From NCBI GenBank assembly GCA_025766275.1, contig JAFKAC010000118.1, positions 1-64,000 on the forward strand: a DNA stretch of 64,000 nt, given 5' to 3'. Under the pieces are notes generated by a model. The model was not told the DNA's origin. It did no database searches and worked only from the letters and a program-made list of their open reading frames with translations. Within the stretch, counting starts at the first letter, position 1. Every line of letters starts with the position of its first letter. The translations under genes were made by a program, and so were the position numbers. This DNA comes from Lactarius indigo. Its lineage: Eukaryota > Basidiomycota > Agaricomycetes > Russulales > Russulaceae. Shown here one piece after another: positions 33,592 through 45,180 of this stretch.

Positions 33592-34592
33592 TCATTTTGT
33601 GGGACATGAATTGAACAGGCCTTTGAAACGTGGGTCCCTCTTTAACTCAGGGTGTTGTTTGAAATGCCTTGTTATTCTCTTGAAGATCTTGTCTTTCTTA
33701 CCATGTTCTGGCAGTGCAAGTGCTACAGTGATATCCTCCAAGTCACCCTTTTGCTTTGACTTGTTCAGTGGCCCAGTAAATGTGTGTGTGTGATCTGCCC
33801 GGCATTTTCATCGTGCTTCATCGTCAGCAGCCTTCCAAGCCAGTTCCTGTTGTCGGTGTTGTTCCTTTGTTTCAGCTTCTTCCTGGAGCTGTTGCATTTG
33901 CTGACAACCCTCCTCAGCTGTCAAGACCCTTGACTTGTTGTTGGTTTTCTTTGCATGCTTTTTCTTGTTGTCCCTCAAAAAAAGTTGCTTCTGTTGGGAG
34001 GAGATTACCCTGCTAGCAAAGTAGCAGTGAGTGTGAAGGGTATCAATCTCGGCCAACACTGCATTGAGGCTTTCTGTAAGCGCCTCGATCTTCTGTTTTG
34101 AGTCGGAAAGTTGCTCCTCCATCAATTGGGGCCCCAAGGTGGATGTCACAGGAGGAAAATATGAAGCAGACCATGACATTGAACAGGTCTGGCGGTGACC
34201 AGTATGAACATGAGCAGACATGGGGTTAGGAGATGCCCTACGGTGATGGTATTCAGGTTCCCTATCCCCAAGCCGAGGGGGGGACACTTCCCTCTTCACA
34301 GAGAACGTCACTTCTGGCATCAAAAAATGTTTGTTGAGTGGGTTGAATGGGGAGGGTGGGAAGGGGAACTAAAATGGGCAAGGCACCCACAGTGGCCTGA
34401 TCTGGACTGATTCCCTGATTAAGCAGGTCTGGGGTGTGGTCAGCCTGAGGCGTGGCCTTGGATAACGCCACTTCTTTTGTGTCGCTTTCCTTGTTATCCT
34501 CATCACTGTCCTCGCCCTCGTTGTCCTCGTCGCTTTCCTTGTCACCATCTCTACTGGTCTCATTATCAAGAGAATCCGGTAGAGGTTCATTG

Positions 34593-35717
34593 TGTCACGC
34601 CTCTGCAGGGGCATGTGTTGTTCTGTAACAGATCCTGCCTGAGGCAAAGGACTCTGAGTCGGATCCCCACTGAGTGGAAGGTGTCACGATCACGTGACAT
34701 CACGGTCACGCGTCACAAAACGCCAGCGAACAAGTATTGTGAAAGATTGACTCAAAGTTTCAGAAGTAGCACACCTTATGGTGTTCTCATGTATGTGTCA
34801 TAGAAAACAGCCACGTAAACCCCAGTATTGTATGAGTATAAGAGTAGTTGAGTAGCCAAGTAGATAACTTGTCTACTCTTAGTCCATTGAATCCAATCTA
34901 CAGTTGCCTTGTCATCCCTTGTCCAAATTCCCCTCTCTTGTGTCATTGCCTTTGGCTTGAGCCACGAAACCCCCGACTTTGACTTAGTCCTTGACTAAGT
35001 CTCGACTCTACTTGCCCTTGCCTTGGGCCCGAACTCGAACGCGTCACGGACGGTCCGTTGGAACCGTGACAGAAGGACTCCTAAGGTCATCTGTAACAGC
35101 TCCTGTACTAAGGTAGCTGAGTCTGTGGTAATTCCCCCTACGCTGAGGTGGGAAAGTCCTTCTGTAACAGCCCCTTGTGCAAAGGTGACTGAGTCAGTAA
35201 CAATGGACGAGCTCAGAGGCCTAAGTCCAAAGGTCATATGTCACTGGGCTGACCAGTAAGACAGGAAGAGGATAAGAGCAGAGTCAAGGGGGAAGCCTGC
35301 ACAGAGGCTGAGAGGGGAATGACCCAAAGGAGATAAGGGTCAAGGGTCAGGGGTTCAGGGTCAAGGGCTTGAGTGCTGAAGGGACTGAGGCACTCAAGGA
35401 GTCAATGGAGATACAATGCAGATGATTGATTAAGCCAAAGCTAAGGAGCTAAGGCGCACTACAGGGTTCCTTATATAGTACAGGATTGCGCCTGAGCACA
35501 TAGTGCTACTGATTGCTATAGATAGAGTAATGTGCTGGCAAGATGATATCAACATTGTACAAGATGGTGTCATGCCAGCAAGGCAGGATAAGAATAGCAC
35601 AGAAGGTGCTAGAACAATCAGATAAGGGGGAAACAGAGGTCTGAGAAGGTAACTGCCAAGAAAGGGAATAGATCAGATAGGGATGTAAAAGGAAAGGTAA
35701 CAGGGGAGTTCATGACA
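34593..35717 (-). mobile_element. Solo LTR, family C (copy C4), split by LTR-F
   Basis: TGTCACGCCTCT to TTCATGACA with TSD CATTG (34588-34592 and 35718-35722). It is more diverged from C2/C3 than they are from each other. It lies in the pogo gene between the catalytic core and the acidic linker. Confidence 0.9.
34682..35071. mobile_element. Solo LTR, family F, inside LTR C4
   Basis: 390 bp, TGTCACGATCACG to GGAACCGTGACA, TSD GAAGG (34677-34681 and 35072-35076). Confidence 0.9.
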
Positions 35718-37136
35718 CATTGCCAGTTGCAGTAGCCGGGACTGGAAAGGAGTCTGGCAGTGGGGGGTTGAATGATGATGCACAGCTTGGCCCATAGTCG
35801 TCCTTGTTGAAGATGCTCAGGTTTAATGGTTGGATACCTGACTTTTCCCAAGCAGATAGTATAGTCACCTCCTTGAAGGACTTGGTGCGAGCAATCATGT
35901 ATTCTCTGACAACATTTTGCCATGCTATGCCCTTCCTAGTCTCCTCCATCGCAAGGATACACCGCTTTTGCCATGCACGTTGCAAAGGACCAAAAACACC
36001 AACATCAAGTGGTTGAAGCCAGTGTGAGGTGTGGGGGGGGAGGCAGAACAATGTGATATTGTTTTTTGTTGCAGCCTCATGTAGCTCGATGGTATTGTGT
36101 GAACAATGGCCATCATAGATGAGGAGTATCAGTTTCCCGCTTGCGTTCCTTTCCATTGCCTGTGGGACAAAGGACTTCTCAAACCATTGCAGCCCTATGA
36201 AGTTGCTTGTCCAGCCTTTTTCTGACAAGGCAACTCTGCAATCCTGGTAAGTGTTCATTAACTCTGCACTTGATTGTTTACTTACAGTACCCCATCCTCC
36301 TTGAAATACCCTTTGTGGAGGACATTCTTGCCACTGAAAATGAATGTCAGCTTCAGGTTTGATCCATCTGTGGCGACACATTTGATGGTGGTGACGAGCT
36401 CAAGGTTTCCGTTCTGTAACTTCATGCAGATGCATTGTCCCTCACTGTACAGGAACTTGGTGTTGTCAAGTTTCCTGCCTCCACCAAGCTGGATACCCTT
36501 CTCATCCATGTTGTACACGTTTTCCCAAGGTACATCCATCTCCTTCATGAGGTTGCCAAGAAGCTGAAAGTGCTAAGCAACAACAGCAGGGTTAAAACAG
36601 CATGCATGTTGTGCATCAAGACCTGTTGGCTGCTTCAATGTGATGTCAATGTGCCAAGATAGGAACTTCTGTATCCAGTTTTTGGAGGGTAAGAGCTCCT
36701 TCCCCATTTCCACCATCCTTTCTTGAAGAAGCTGACTCAGGTAGGCAACTTTTGTGCAGAGGTTCTGCTTTGAGAGGGGGTATTCTATCCTCCCCATGTA
36801 CTTGATCCATTCATAGAGAGTGTTTTCTTGTGCCTTGCTAAGTAGCTGCTTTTTTACTTGTGATTTTGAGTGTGGACCGGTAATCCTATGGTCACATTGC
36901 TGGAGTGTGTCATAGGATACTTTGAAGTGATGCGCAGCTTCTGCTATGCTCTTGAACTCCTCATTGGTGACTGCATTGCTTGCTTCTTCGAGCTTTGCTT
37001 CCTTGTTGGTTTCCAATTTCCATTTCTTAGCACGTTTGGAGAGTGGCCTTGTATTGCGTGCCATGAAAGTTCCCTGTGCCAAGGGTGCCGTTTTGTGCCT
37101 AAAGAGGAGTTCCAATTGCTTGCCAAATTGGGTCAT

Positions 37137-37915
37137 GTTTTGTCACCTTTCCACGGTCTTTGGTAAGTTTTTTGTCTCCAGCTTGATCACCTCCTTCTGT
37201 TGACTCCAAACTTTGTAGAGTCACTGTAGTAATGGATAGTAATATCACAGTGAGGTGAGGTCCCATAGGAATGTTGGGATTGGTCAGATCTGGGGGGGTA
37301 GGGACGCTTTTGAGACCACCCCATTACCTCTGTTGATTTTTAACAACCATGATTTTGCTCTGATCCTCAATATACTGTGTGATCTTGTATCTGTTGTACC
37401 AGGGGGAGCAGTGTCGCATTGCAGGAGGAACCACAGACCGCGCCACAAACTCTCGATCGTTTCATACTATTTGCGTACAAGAATCCATAAACACAGCCGA
37501 TATATTATACTGTAGTTTACGTTTTTGCCCCCTCAGTTTGCTTGTCTCCGCGTTCTGAGGGTACTGTTTAGGATCTAAAAGTATCTACATATGTTAGAGA
37601 ATATAGTGTATTTTTTTTGGGGAGAAAGGAAACTGGGAAAGTACTGATCTACTATGATCTTTTGAAATTTGCAGATACGGGTACATTTGCAGAGGTGTGG
37701 GAGCAATAGTACTTGGTGGAAATAAAATATGGTGGCCCAAAAGTTCGAAGAAATCGGACTTTAAATGTGAGTGGCGTGAGAACCGGCAATACCGGCCCGG
37801 ACGGAGAGATCCGTGCGAAAAGTCAAAGAGCGACTTGGAGCAAGGCATCTTGGTCCACTATCTGATCCCGCTTACCGAATATAAGAAACACTACCGTTGC
37901 AAATTGTCTACTAGT
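37137..37915. other. Intergenic region upstream of the 11-exon gene
   Basis: Between two divergent genes. I see no coding signal or repeat. It must hold the promoter of the plus-strand gene starting at 37916, but I cannot point to a specific element with confidence. Confidence 0.5.
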
Positions 37916-40900
37916 ATGGCACCCAAAGCAAAGGTAAGTGAAAATGATAGAACACAAACACAGCAACGGCGATGATATAACAGAGATTACAGAAAGCGGC
38001 CAAAATAAGTCCGAAAATCACCACAGGACTGGGAGAGGGACGCGATGGGAACGAGTTCAGTGGTTTTCAGAAAACGGAACTTCGGGAGAAGAAAAAAGCG
38101 GCCGAGCTCGGCTACCTGGCGATGGATATCACAGAACCACCAAAGGGAGCGTTCTGGGGAAAATTCAACGACCGGAAAGTAGACGAAAAGTGGGTCAATT
38201 ACCTAGTGATGAGCTTCACAGAAAATCTGGACAACTGCACGGATGCGGCTGCGATCGAAATAGCGGTGAAGAAAAGTTGGGTAAAGAACATGAAAGCGGT
38301 GTTGACCACGGTAGACGGGCGTAAACTCTCGGATGTACCGCAGATCGAATTCACTAACGAAGGGAAGCAAGCGATCGCGACAAACAATCTCTGGATGCTG
38401 GGCGGAAACCACCGACGCAAGGCGTTGATCGAATACAGGAAGATAAAGTCGGAGGAGCTGAAAGCGGTGAAGAACCAGATCGGGAAGATAAGTGGTGAGG
38501 AAGCCGAGGCAGGAGGAGACGGCCCAGATCTGGAAGCTATGAAGAACGCGATGAAGGTCATAGAGGAGAAGATCGCAGCTTCGAGCGCGTGGGTGATCCG
38601 ACTGTACGATAGAGGTGCGTAGCAAATGGATAACAGGGCCAAGTAAAGGAAACTAACAATTAGAAAGAAAAAATCGAGGAAAACAGGAGTGATCTAGCTA
38701 CGGCGATCTACCGGTTCATGTCGAGAAACGAGACGAAAGGAAACCGAATGGCGACGGAAGAAGAGCTTCTACTAGAAGTCATAGACGAATTGAAGGACGC
38801 GTACGAGGCAGACATCCGGGGTCGCACGCGAGACAAAGGCAGCGACCTAGACGCAAGCATTCTTTATCCGACATTCACAAAGATGGCACGAGAGAAAGCG
38901 ACGTTGTGCAAGGAGAAAGCCGAAGAGGCGAAAGAAACTCCGAGACATCGACGCCTGTATTCTGTCCCCTCGTTCGCGCTCGGACTCGTAATGGCGTCAC
39001 GGATCCGTCGACACTACACACACGCACCATGGTTCGAAGTGTCAACGTTGTCTAGGATGCTCGATGCACACGGTGGGGTAAGCAGGACCAGTGACTGTAA
39101 TCGGCTTCACAGCACTAACAAATGGACAGTTCATCTCCGAGTTCCTGATCGAAAGCATCGAGATGCTTGAGCGTGTGGCCAACCCGAACCAACCGCCTCT
39201 TGACAAAAAGACCATCGACGATCTGGCCACAGAGATGTTGGACTCAAAGGATCCTACAGAAGTCCAAGCGAAGTTCAAAACGCTGGGGATGATTGATGCG
39301 TTCAAAGGGCGAGGAGACGCAAGCTCGTGGAACGAAGATCTTCTCGGAAAAATCGACAAATGTTTCATCGATAACTATAAGGGCGAGGACGACTCCGCCA
39401 CCACGTTTTCCGATTCTCTCTTCTTCCCCAACTCGGACAATATCAACCGCTTCACGAGATACCAATCAGACGTCGACAAAGTCCTCCAGGAATCGGACAT
39501 GGCACCGCAATACAGTCGAGAGTATTTCTCATATGCCATGATTTGGCAAATGAACGGATACTCATTCCCCATACCACTTGGGACTGCGAGTGTTATCTAC
39601 GCTGTCCACCAGCTTGCCACGAAGTATCGCAGAGGACTGTCCGAGGTGAGCACTGTTCCTAGCGACCAACTGTCTTCATCATATAAGAGTGCCGCGTATA
39701 TCCGCATCGAGGATACGCGGCGTGTTTTGGACATCAAAACATGCCGCGTATCCTGAAGTCCATTATACGCGGCGTGTTTTGGATTCCAATACACGCCGCG
39801 TATCCTTAAGTCCATTATACGCGGCGTATATTGGACTCCAATATACGCCGCGTATCCTTAAGTCCATTATACGCGGCGTGTTTTGGATTCCAATACACGC
39901 CGCGTATCCTTAAGTCCATTATACGCGGCGTGTTTTGGATTCCAATACACGCCGCGTATCCTTAAGTCCATTATACGCGGCGTATATTGGACTCCAATAC
40001 ACGCCGCGTATCCTTAAGTCCATTATACGCGGCGTATATTGGACTCCAATATACGCCGCGTATCCTTAAGTCCATTATACGCGGCGTATATTGGACTCCA
40101 ATATACGCCGCGTATCCTCGATGCGGATATACGCGGCGTATATTGGACTCCAATATACGCCGCGTATCCTCGATGCGGATATACGCGGCGTATATTGGAC
40201 TCCAATACACGCCGCGTATCCTCGATGCGGATATACGCGGCGTGTTTTGGACTCCAATACACGCCGCGTATAATGGACTTCAGGATACGCGGCGTATATT
40301 GGACATCAAAACACGCCGCGTATATCCACATCGAGGATACGCGGCATCTTTCCGTTTCAGTTTCTTGTACGTTCAACTGACACCATTACTTTTGTTAGGC
40401 CGTTTCATGGATTGGGGCTTGTGTGTCCTGGGCCCCTAAGCTTAGTGCAAAATTCTACACAATTCACGACTCTTTCGATGCAGCCTTGACAACGGCAACT
40501 TCTGACATTCTTCTGAAAACCAATGAAATGGGTGTTCGCAGGAAGGTAGCGTATCACCGTTTTATTAAATATCTACCGCAACGACTGATTGTCGTCCTAT
40601 AGATCGTTCGTATCCTATTTTCTCACTTGACCACTTCTATCGCCCAGATGGATACCCATTTCTTGAAGCATGTCAGCGCCAGGGGCCTCGTCAAAGATTT
40701 GGGGGCTTTCAAATCTATTCTCGTCACAGATGATGAGTCCTCAAAGTCTTCCAAAAAGCGATCAAAGTCCGGCGACTCTTCTACTGTGCCAAAGGTTCGC
40801 GTGCCTCTTGCCGTCAAGGATTTTCTTGCCGCTGTCGAATGGACTCAAGACCAGTTCTGCGAGGAATATATCACAATCTTCAAACTCATGAATACTTCTA

Positions 40901-42517
40901 GGGGGGAGTTTACGCGCGATCATCGTCTCTCCACCTATAGAGGTTCTCGTCTCCTCTCTATGAGTGGCTTGCCATGGAACCCGGCATCCCGTAATAGGCC
41001 CCGTGACTGGTTGCTCATCGCCCTCGCCGTCACAGTCGAGTCTGCTCTCATTGGCCAGTATAGAGCTCGCCTTCTCGATACATGTCCAAGCGCTTCCCAC
41101 CTCAGGGCCGAACTCCATACTCTTTTCGTCGGCCTCTCTGTCCGTCATATCTCTTCTGGTCCAGGAAAATCCGTTCGTCATGTCTGGGAGTTCGCCGACG
41201 GTCTCTCCAGCGGCTCCAAGTCGGGCTCCGATGTCACTTACGAATTGGAGGACTTTGTGGGGCCATGGGAGTTGGCATATGCCGAATTCTCCAAAGACGC
41301 AAATGATCCCGTTCAGCCAATCATTCAGTCCCTCGAGAAGTGTAAGTACCTCGCTTGCTCAGATCCTGAAGCACCCCCTGGCGCCATCGAAACTATCGCC
41401 CATCAACTTATCACGCGTCTTGCTGACGTGAGTCGTCCTCTCCTCACTTCTCTTCCCTCTCCACCCGCTGCCCACCTCCTTTTCATCTCTCCAGATCATG
41501 TATAAAAATAAAGCACGCATCGAACACTATGGCGACGATGCCACATGTGACGATCCATTCGACATGGCGGCTGCTCCCATCCCCTCCATTCCCAGGAAGC
41601 CTCACGCTGTTTCAGAGGAATATCGTGCCGAGGTACTTTTCGTTTTTCGCTCCCTATCTCTCTCACATCTTCTATAGCTCGGTTACAATCTGTCGCCCAT
41701 CCTACAGTCCGTAGCCACTCGCCCAGATGTTCCTCCTTCCAAGACCACCATTCCTTCCTCCTCTTTCACCCCTTCCCTTCCTGCTGAGCTCCACGACATA
41801 CCATCACGCGACCAGTCTCCCAGTCCGAATCGTCCCTCTACTCCTCCACCAGGGCAAAGACGTCCCACCCGCACTTGGTCTCCATCATCTCCAGACCCTC
41901 CGCAACGTATCTCCAAATCCCCTATCCTCCCGACCTCCTCCCGCTGTCAGTCCCCTTTCCTTCTCCATCTCCCGTCCTCCCCCTCTTCTTCTCCATTCTT
42001 ACCTTTCTCTCAGCCTCCCTCGTTGACGACTCCTTCATTCGTTCGTCTTCCCCTCTCTCCTCTCACTTTACTTCCTCTCATGTTCCCTCCTTCTTCAACC
42101 CTCCTTTTCCTCTAGCCGGAGACAATGACGACGTCCTTGACACCCGTTCTCCCTCTTCGCCTCGTCCGTCTATCTCCTTTTCTCTCTCGCTTTATTCATC
42201 CTTTTTCAGGTGCCCCTGATGCTGGAAAGCATCCCGCACCCTCCTCCCCAGGTATCTCTTCCTTTCCTCGTCCTCTTGCTCCTATTAATGATTTTCTTCC
42301 CTTCCCTCTTCTTTCCCGCTTTCTAGAGAACAAGCCTCCCGCCAAGAAGCAAGCCCGCCGCAGAGCCAATGACTCCCAGCCTCTCGATCCAGGCTCTTCT
42401 CGCGATTCTTCAAGGCCCTCTACTACCCAGTCCAAGAAGTCTTCCAAGACTCGTCCTAAGCCCGGTCCCTCCAGGCTCATGCCTCTCTCGGATGACGCCT
42501 ACGAAACCGCGCTCTGA
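37916..42517 (+). CDS. 11-exon gene, ~1,054 aa, unknown; possible ParB-like N-terminal domain
   Basis: Exons by eye: 37916-37933, 37993-38614, 38668-39077, 39130-39645, 40441-40545, 40603-41427, 41495-41632, 41678-41945, 42116-42145, 42210-42251, 42327-42517. All junctions are GT..AG, phases agree, and the total is exactly 1,055 codons including stop, so the gene looks intact. Residues about 40-150 resemble a ParB/sulfiredoxin-type domain: FNDRKVDEKWVNYLVMSF, then LWMLGGNHRRKALIEY, matching the GxxRxxAL box. The middle is Lys/Glu-rich and then helical and hydrophobic (SYAMIWQMNGYSFPIPLGTA). The C-terminus is Pro/Ser-rich with a basic KKQARRRA, a likely nuclear signal. Intron 4 (39646-40440, 795 nt) is far longer than the others (46-67 nt, plus one of 170 nt) and contains the palindrome array. 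Family unknown; the ParB likeness is inference. Confidence 0.75.
39691..40345. repeat. Array of 12 palindromic 52-bp units inside an intron
   Basis: Each unit is a hairpin such as TACGCGGCGTATATTGG paired with its reverse complement around a 3-nt loop. A second stem, CCGCGTAT/ATACGCGG, spans the linkers, so palindromes alternate without a break. Linkers are 13 nt and of two kinds, CCTTAAGTCCATT-like and CCTCGATGCGGAT-like, some inverted near the ends. Stem variants GTATATTGG and GTGTTTTGG are mixed. Nothing similar occurs elsewhere in the window. The array lies within intron 39646-40440. Confidence 0.95.
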
Positions 42518-42699
42518 TCATTCCCTTTCATCGCGTGCCCCAACCCGATTCTCACTCTGGCAGCCGTGGATGATAGGTCTGGTTTGGGGGAGTCCATCTT
42601 TTACATACCTCGAAGTCGACTGTAGTTTACGTGCCAAGTCAGTCGTATTTGGAACATGATGTCGTTGTATTATCAAAATCGAAACATCCAGTGGACACG

Positions 42700-43488
42700 A
42701 TGAACGTTCTTGAAAGCCCGTCCCTGCAACCCTGCACCTACGACTTGGCCGATCCTGTCAAACACCCCACATACTCCCATCAGAAGCCTAAACAAGCAAC
42801 GACCTCACTTTCAGACTTCTCGAACGACGACAACCAACGAACAACCCATCTTCCCCACACATCAGGGACAACACGAGCAAGAAAATACTCACACGCTGAG
42901 GCAAAAAAAACTCCCATCACGCGACCCGACGACGAAACGATGCCATCTCACGATCTGGCCAAACAAGTCTCGAGTTTAGTACACCAACTAGCCTGTACTC
43001 CCGTCCCTGTCGAACCCGCAGAAACAAGTCACCCCTCACCTATAGCAGAGAACGACAAAGACGAACCTACGACGTCGAAGACAGAACAGTCAACGCAAGA
43101 ACGCCCCATCACACAATCATCCAACATGCGAAACCAACAACGCGATCCTGTGGCAACCAAAGAGACTCCCACAGATCGAAAAATCGCTGAACAACATCCC
43201 GAAGATTGTACAAGAGACGACCAATCCATGTGGGAACTTGTCCAAGCCGATCTCGAAGAAATCATACCTGCATTACAGACAAACTTCGTCTCAAAACAAT
43301 CCGACCTGTTAACAAACTCGTCCGATACATCCGAGACGGACGATCGCGACGTCATTGACAGAACACCCACAACAGCGCCCCACGCAACACTCACAGTGTT
43401 TTTAGGGACAAGTCGGGGAAGACACACGAACCCAAGTACAGGGAACCCGCCGATGAACCAGAGAATGGATAATCGCAGCAAGGACTAG
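42700..43488 (+). CDS. Hypothetical ORF, 262 aa, Thr/Gln/Asp-rich
   Basis: ATG at 42700 (MNVLESPSLQPC), open to TAG at 43486-43488. The product is hydrophilic and low-complexity (many Thr, Ser, Gln, Asp), with a more ordered segment SMWELVQADLEEIIPALQTN. A second plus-strand frame (43524-43739, basic, KKMRRRMDHQLRAKSAK) follows and could be joined by splicing. No family recognised. It lies 182 bp after the 11-exon gene on the same strand. Confidence 0.4.
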   Translation: MNVLESPSLQPCTYDLADPVKHPTYSHQKPKQATTSLSDFSNDDNQRTTHLPHTSGTTRARKYSHAEAKKTPITRPDDETMPSHDLAKQVSSLVHQLACTPVPVEPAETSHPSPIAENDKDEPTTSKTEQSTQERPITQSSNMRNQQRDPVATKETPTDRKIAEQHPEDCTRDDQSMWELVQADLEEIIPALQTNFVSKQSDLLTNSSDTSETDDRDVIDRTPTTAPHATLTVFLGTSRGRHTNPSTGNPPMNQRMDNRSKD

Positions 43489-44618
43489 CTAAACACTACT
43501 CTGCAAACAACAGGTGAGGCCCATTGCCACCACCAGAAGAAATCGATACGGTGGACATACCGTACAAGACCCCCAAACCGACTCCGACCCCGAAAGACCA
43601 CGCGCGAATATCCTACCTGCCAACCCAAAACAGTGCCTGTCTCAAGAAGATGCGAAGACGAATGGACCACCAACTCCGAGCCAAAAGTGCAAAACTACGA
43701 TCTCCAGGTGTCAGCAAACGATACACAATGATACAATAGAGACAACAGTACCTTCATAAGGAAACGATCACCAGCAGGCCAATCAAAGCGCACGACATCG
43801 ACGCCTCCATAACCCAACACCGACAGACTCGGAAGCGTCAAAGCGATCAACTTGAACGGTGGCTCGAATCGAACCAACAAACAGCAACACATAAAAAACG
43901 GCAACTTCCGAAGAGAACAACACCGCAACAGTTGGCACTTCAGAACGTACTGTCCTCAGCCTCTCCATCTTCCTCTTCACCTCTTGCTTCTCTTGTGACT
44001 AGCACAATCTCTCTTGCGAGCTATCTTCCCCACCATTCACTGTCCTACCCACCAACCGACCAAGCCTTGTCTAAGATGTCCGGCCCAGTCCGGAAGCTTG
44101 TTCATGTCTCTGTACTTTCCCTCACCTCGTTGCACCTGCTCGTCGGACAGTGCCGTACGAGCAGCTCAATCGGGTATTCAGTTGCCGACTGAAACACACA
44201 ATGACAATCGCTTATTCTGGGGTCAGGGCATTGTACCACGGACAGCACTGTTGTTGTTCATTCAACGTGTAACCCCCAACTCCCGGTTGTTTCTACGTCT
44301 TACTGGATTCCTTTCTCACCACACAGATTCTGTCGCTGCCACCGAGCTGAGCCCGCTCCTTCACTTTCATCACATTGTCGCTCTCTATCTGCCTGGGGTT
44401 GTACAACTTATCGACTTTCCCTTATTAAATGTTCACGTTTGAAATCCTGTACGCAGCTGTCCTTATTCATCGTTACTCCTAACCTTCCGCTTCCTTCTCA
44501 CCTCCCCCTTACACACTATCTCTAGACTCTCCATCCCGCCGCTAGAAACGTACCTCCAGCAGCGGCAGTTCCTCGTCGGCGCTCACACGTGGCTTATTCT
44601 GAGCCCCTTAGTACTATC
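43489..44618. other. No supported gene
   Basis: Contains the basic frame 43524-43739 noted above and Ser/Pro-rich frames without splice support. 43900-44450 is pyrimidine-rich. Nothing identified. Confidence 0.45.
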
Positions 44619-45180
44619 CCCTTGTTCAACGTACCGTCGACCCTTGCAATAAACCCCTCAATGACGCTGGCGTGAAACTATCCGAGATCAACGAGGTTGT
44701 TCTAGTCGGCGATATGACACGTATGTCCCGAGTCGTCGAGACGATCAAATCCATTTTTGGTCGTGAGCGGTGCTAGTCCTCACAAGGCCCTGGCTATTGG
44801 TGCCTCCATCTAAGGTACCAGCAATATCACGGACGTTCTTCTCCTCGACGTCACCCCCCTATTTCTCAGTACGTGTCTGGGTCTCTCCAGCGCAGGCAGT
44901 GTGTTCGCTAGTTCACAGCCATCAAGACGCTTGGCGGTATCATGACCAAGCTCATTTCACGAAACACCACCATTCCCACGAACAAGTCGCAAATCCTTCG
45001 ACCCCCGCAGGTAGTCGGACTACCATCCAGGCAAAAATCTACCAGGGCGATCATGAGCTTGTCCGTGACAATAAGCTACTTGCTAACTTCATTCTTGTTG
45101 GCGTTCCACCTACCCCGAAGCGTGTACGTACCCCAGATCGAGGTCACGTTCGACATTGATTCGGGTCCGTATATTATTTC
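44619..45180 (+). pseudogene. Hsp70 fragment, mitochondrial (Ssc1-like)
   Basis: Reads [54 protein letters not shown], then a stop and NITDVLLLDVTPLFL. After a change of frame it continues [19 protein letters not shown] and [11 protein letters not shown]. This spans the end of the ATPase domain and the start of the peptide-binding domain of an Hsp70 chaperone; [15 protein letters not shown] is typical of the mitochondrial type. Several frameshifts, a stop, and loss of both ends make it a fragment. Confidence 0.85.

Larger units (their letters stand above)
33592..37136 (-). pseudogene. Pogo-like (Tc1/mariner superfamily) DDD transposase
   Basis: From the right: an HTH region (FKSIAEAAHHFKVSYDTLQQ) and CENP-B/Tc5-like HTH (LLSKAQENTLYEWIKYM); the DDE core with first Asp in YNMDEKGI, second in LLIYDGHCSH, third in WLQPLDVGVF; an acidic linker; a coiled-coil tail (KIEALTESLNAVLAEIDTL); and a basic C-terminus ending FTGPLNKSK..RITRHFKQHPELK, stop at 33592. 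The catalytic triad is present. A 47-nt intron fits at 36244-36290. Lesions: TAG at 36573-36575, a TGA in the tail near 33807 (fits CGA), and solo LTR C4. The start is uncertain (ATG at 37136 or 37073). Terminal inverted repeats were not found. Confidence 0.85.

Noticed and set aside
39691..40345. CRISPR-like array of repeats and spacers
   Set aside because: The sequence is eukaryotic, the linkers are only two recurring types rather than unique spacers, there are no cas genes, and the array sits inside a spliced intron.
39689..40439. Long reading frames through the palindrome array on both strands
   Set aside because: They arise because the repeated unit lacks stops in several frames; the flanking exon frames and the splice signals place the array in an intron.
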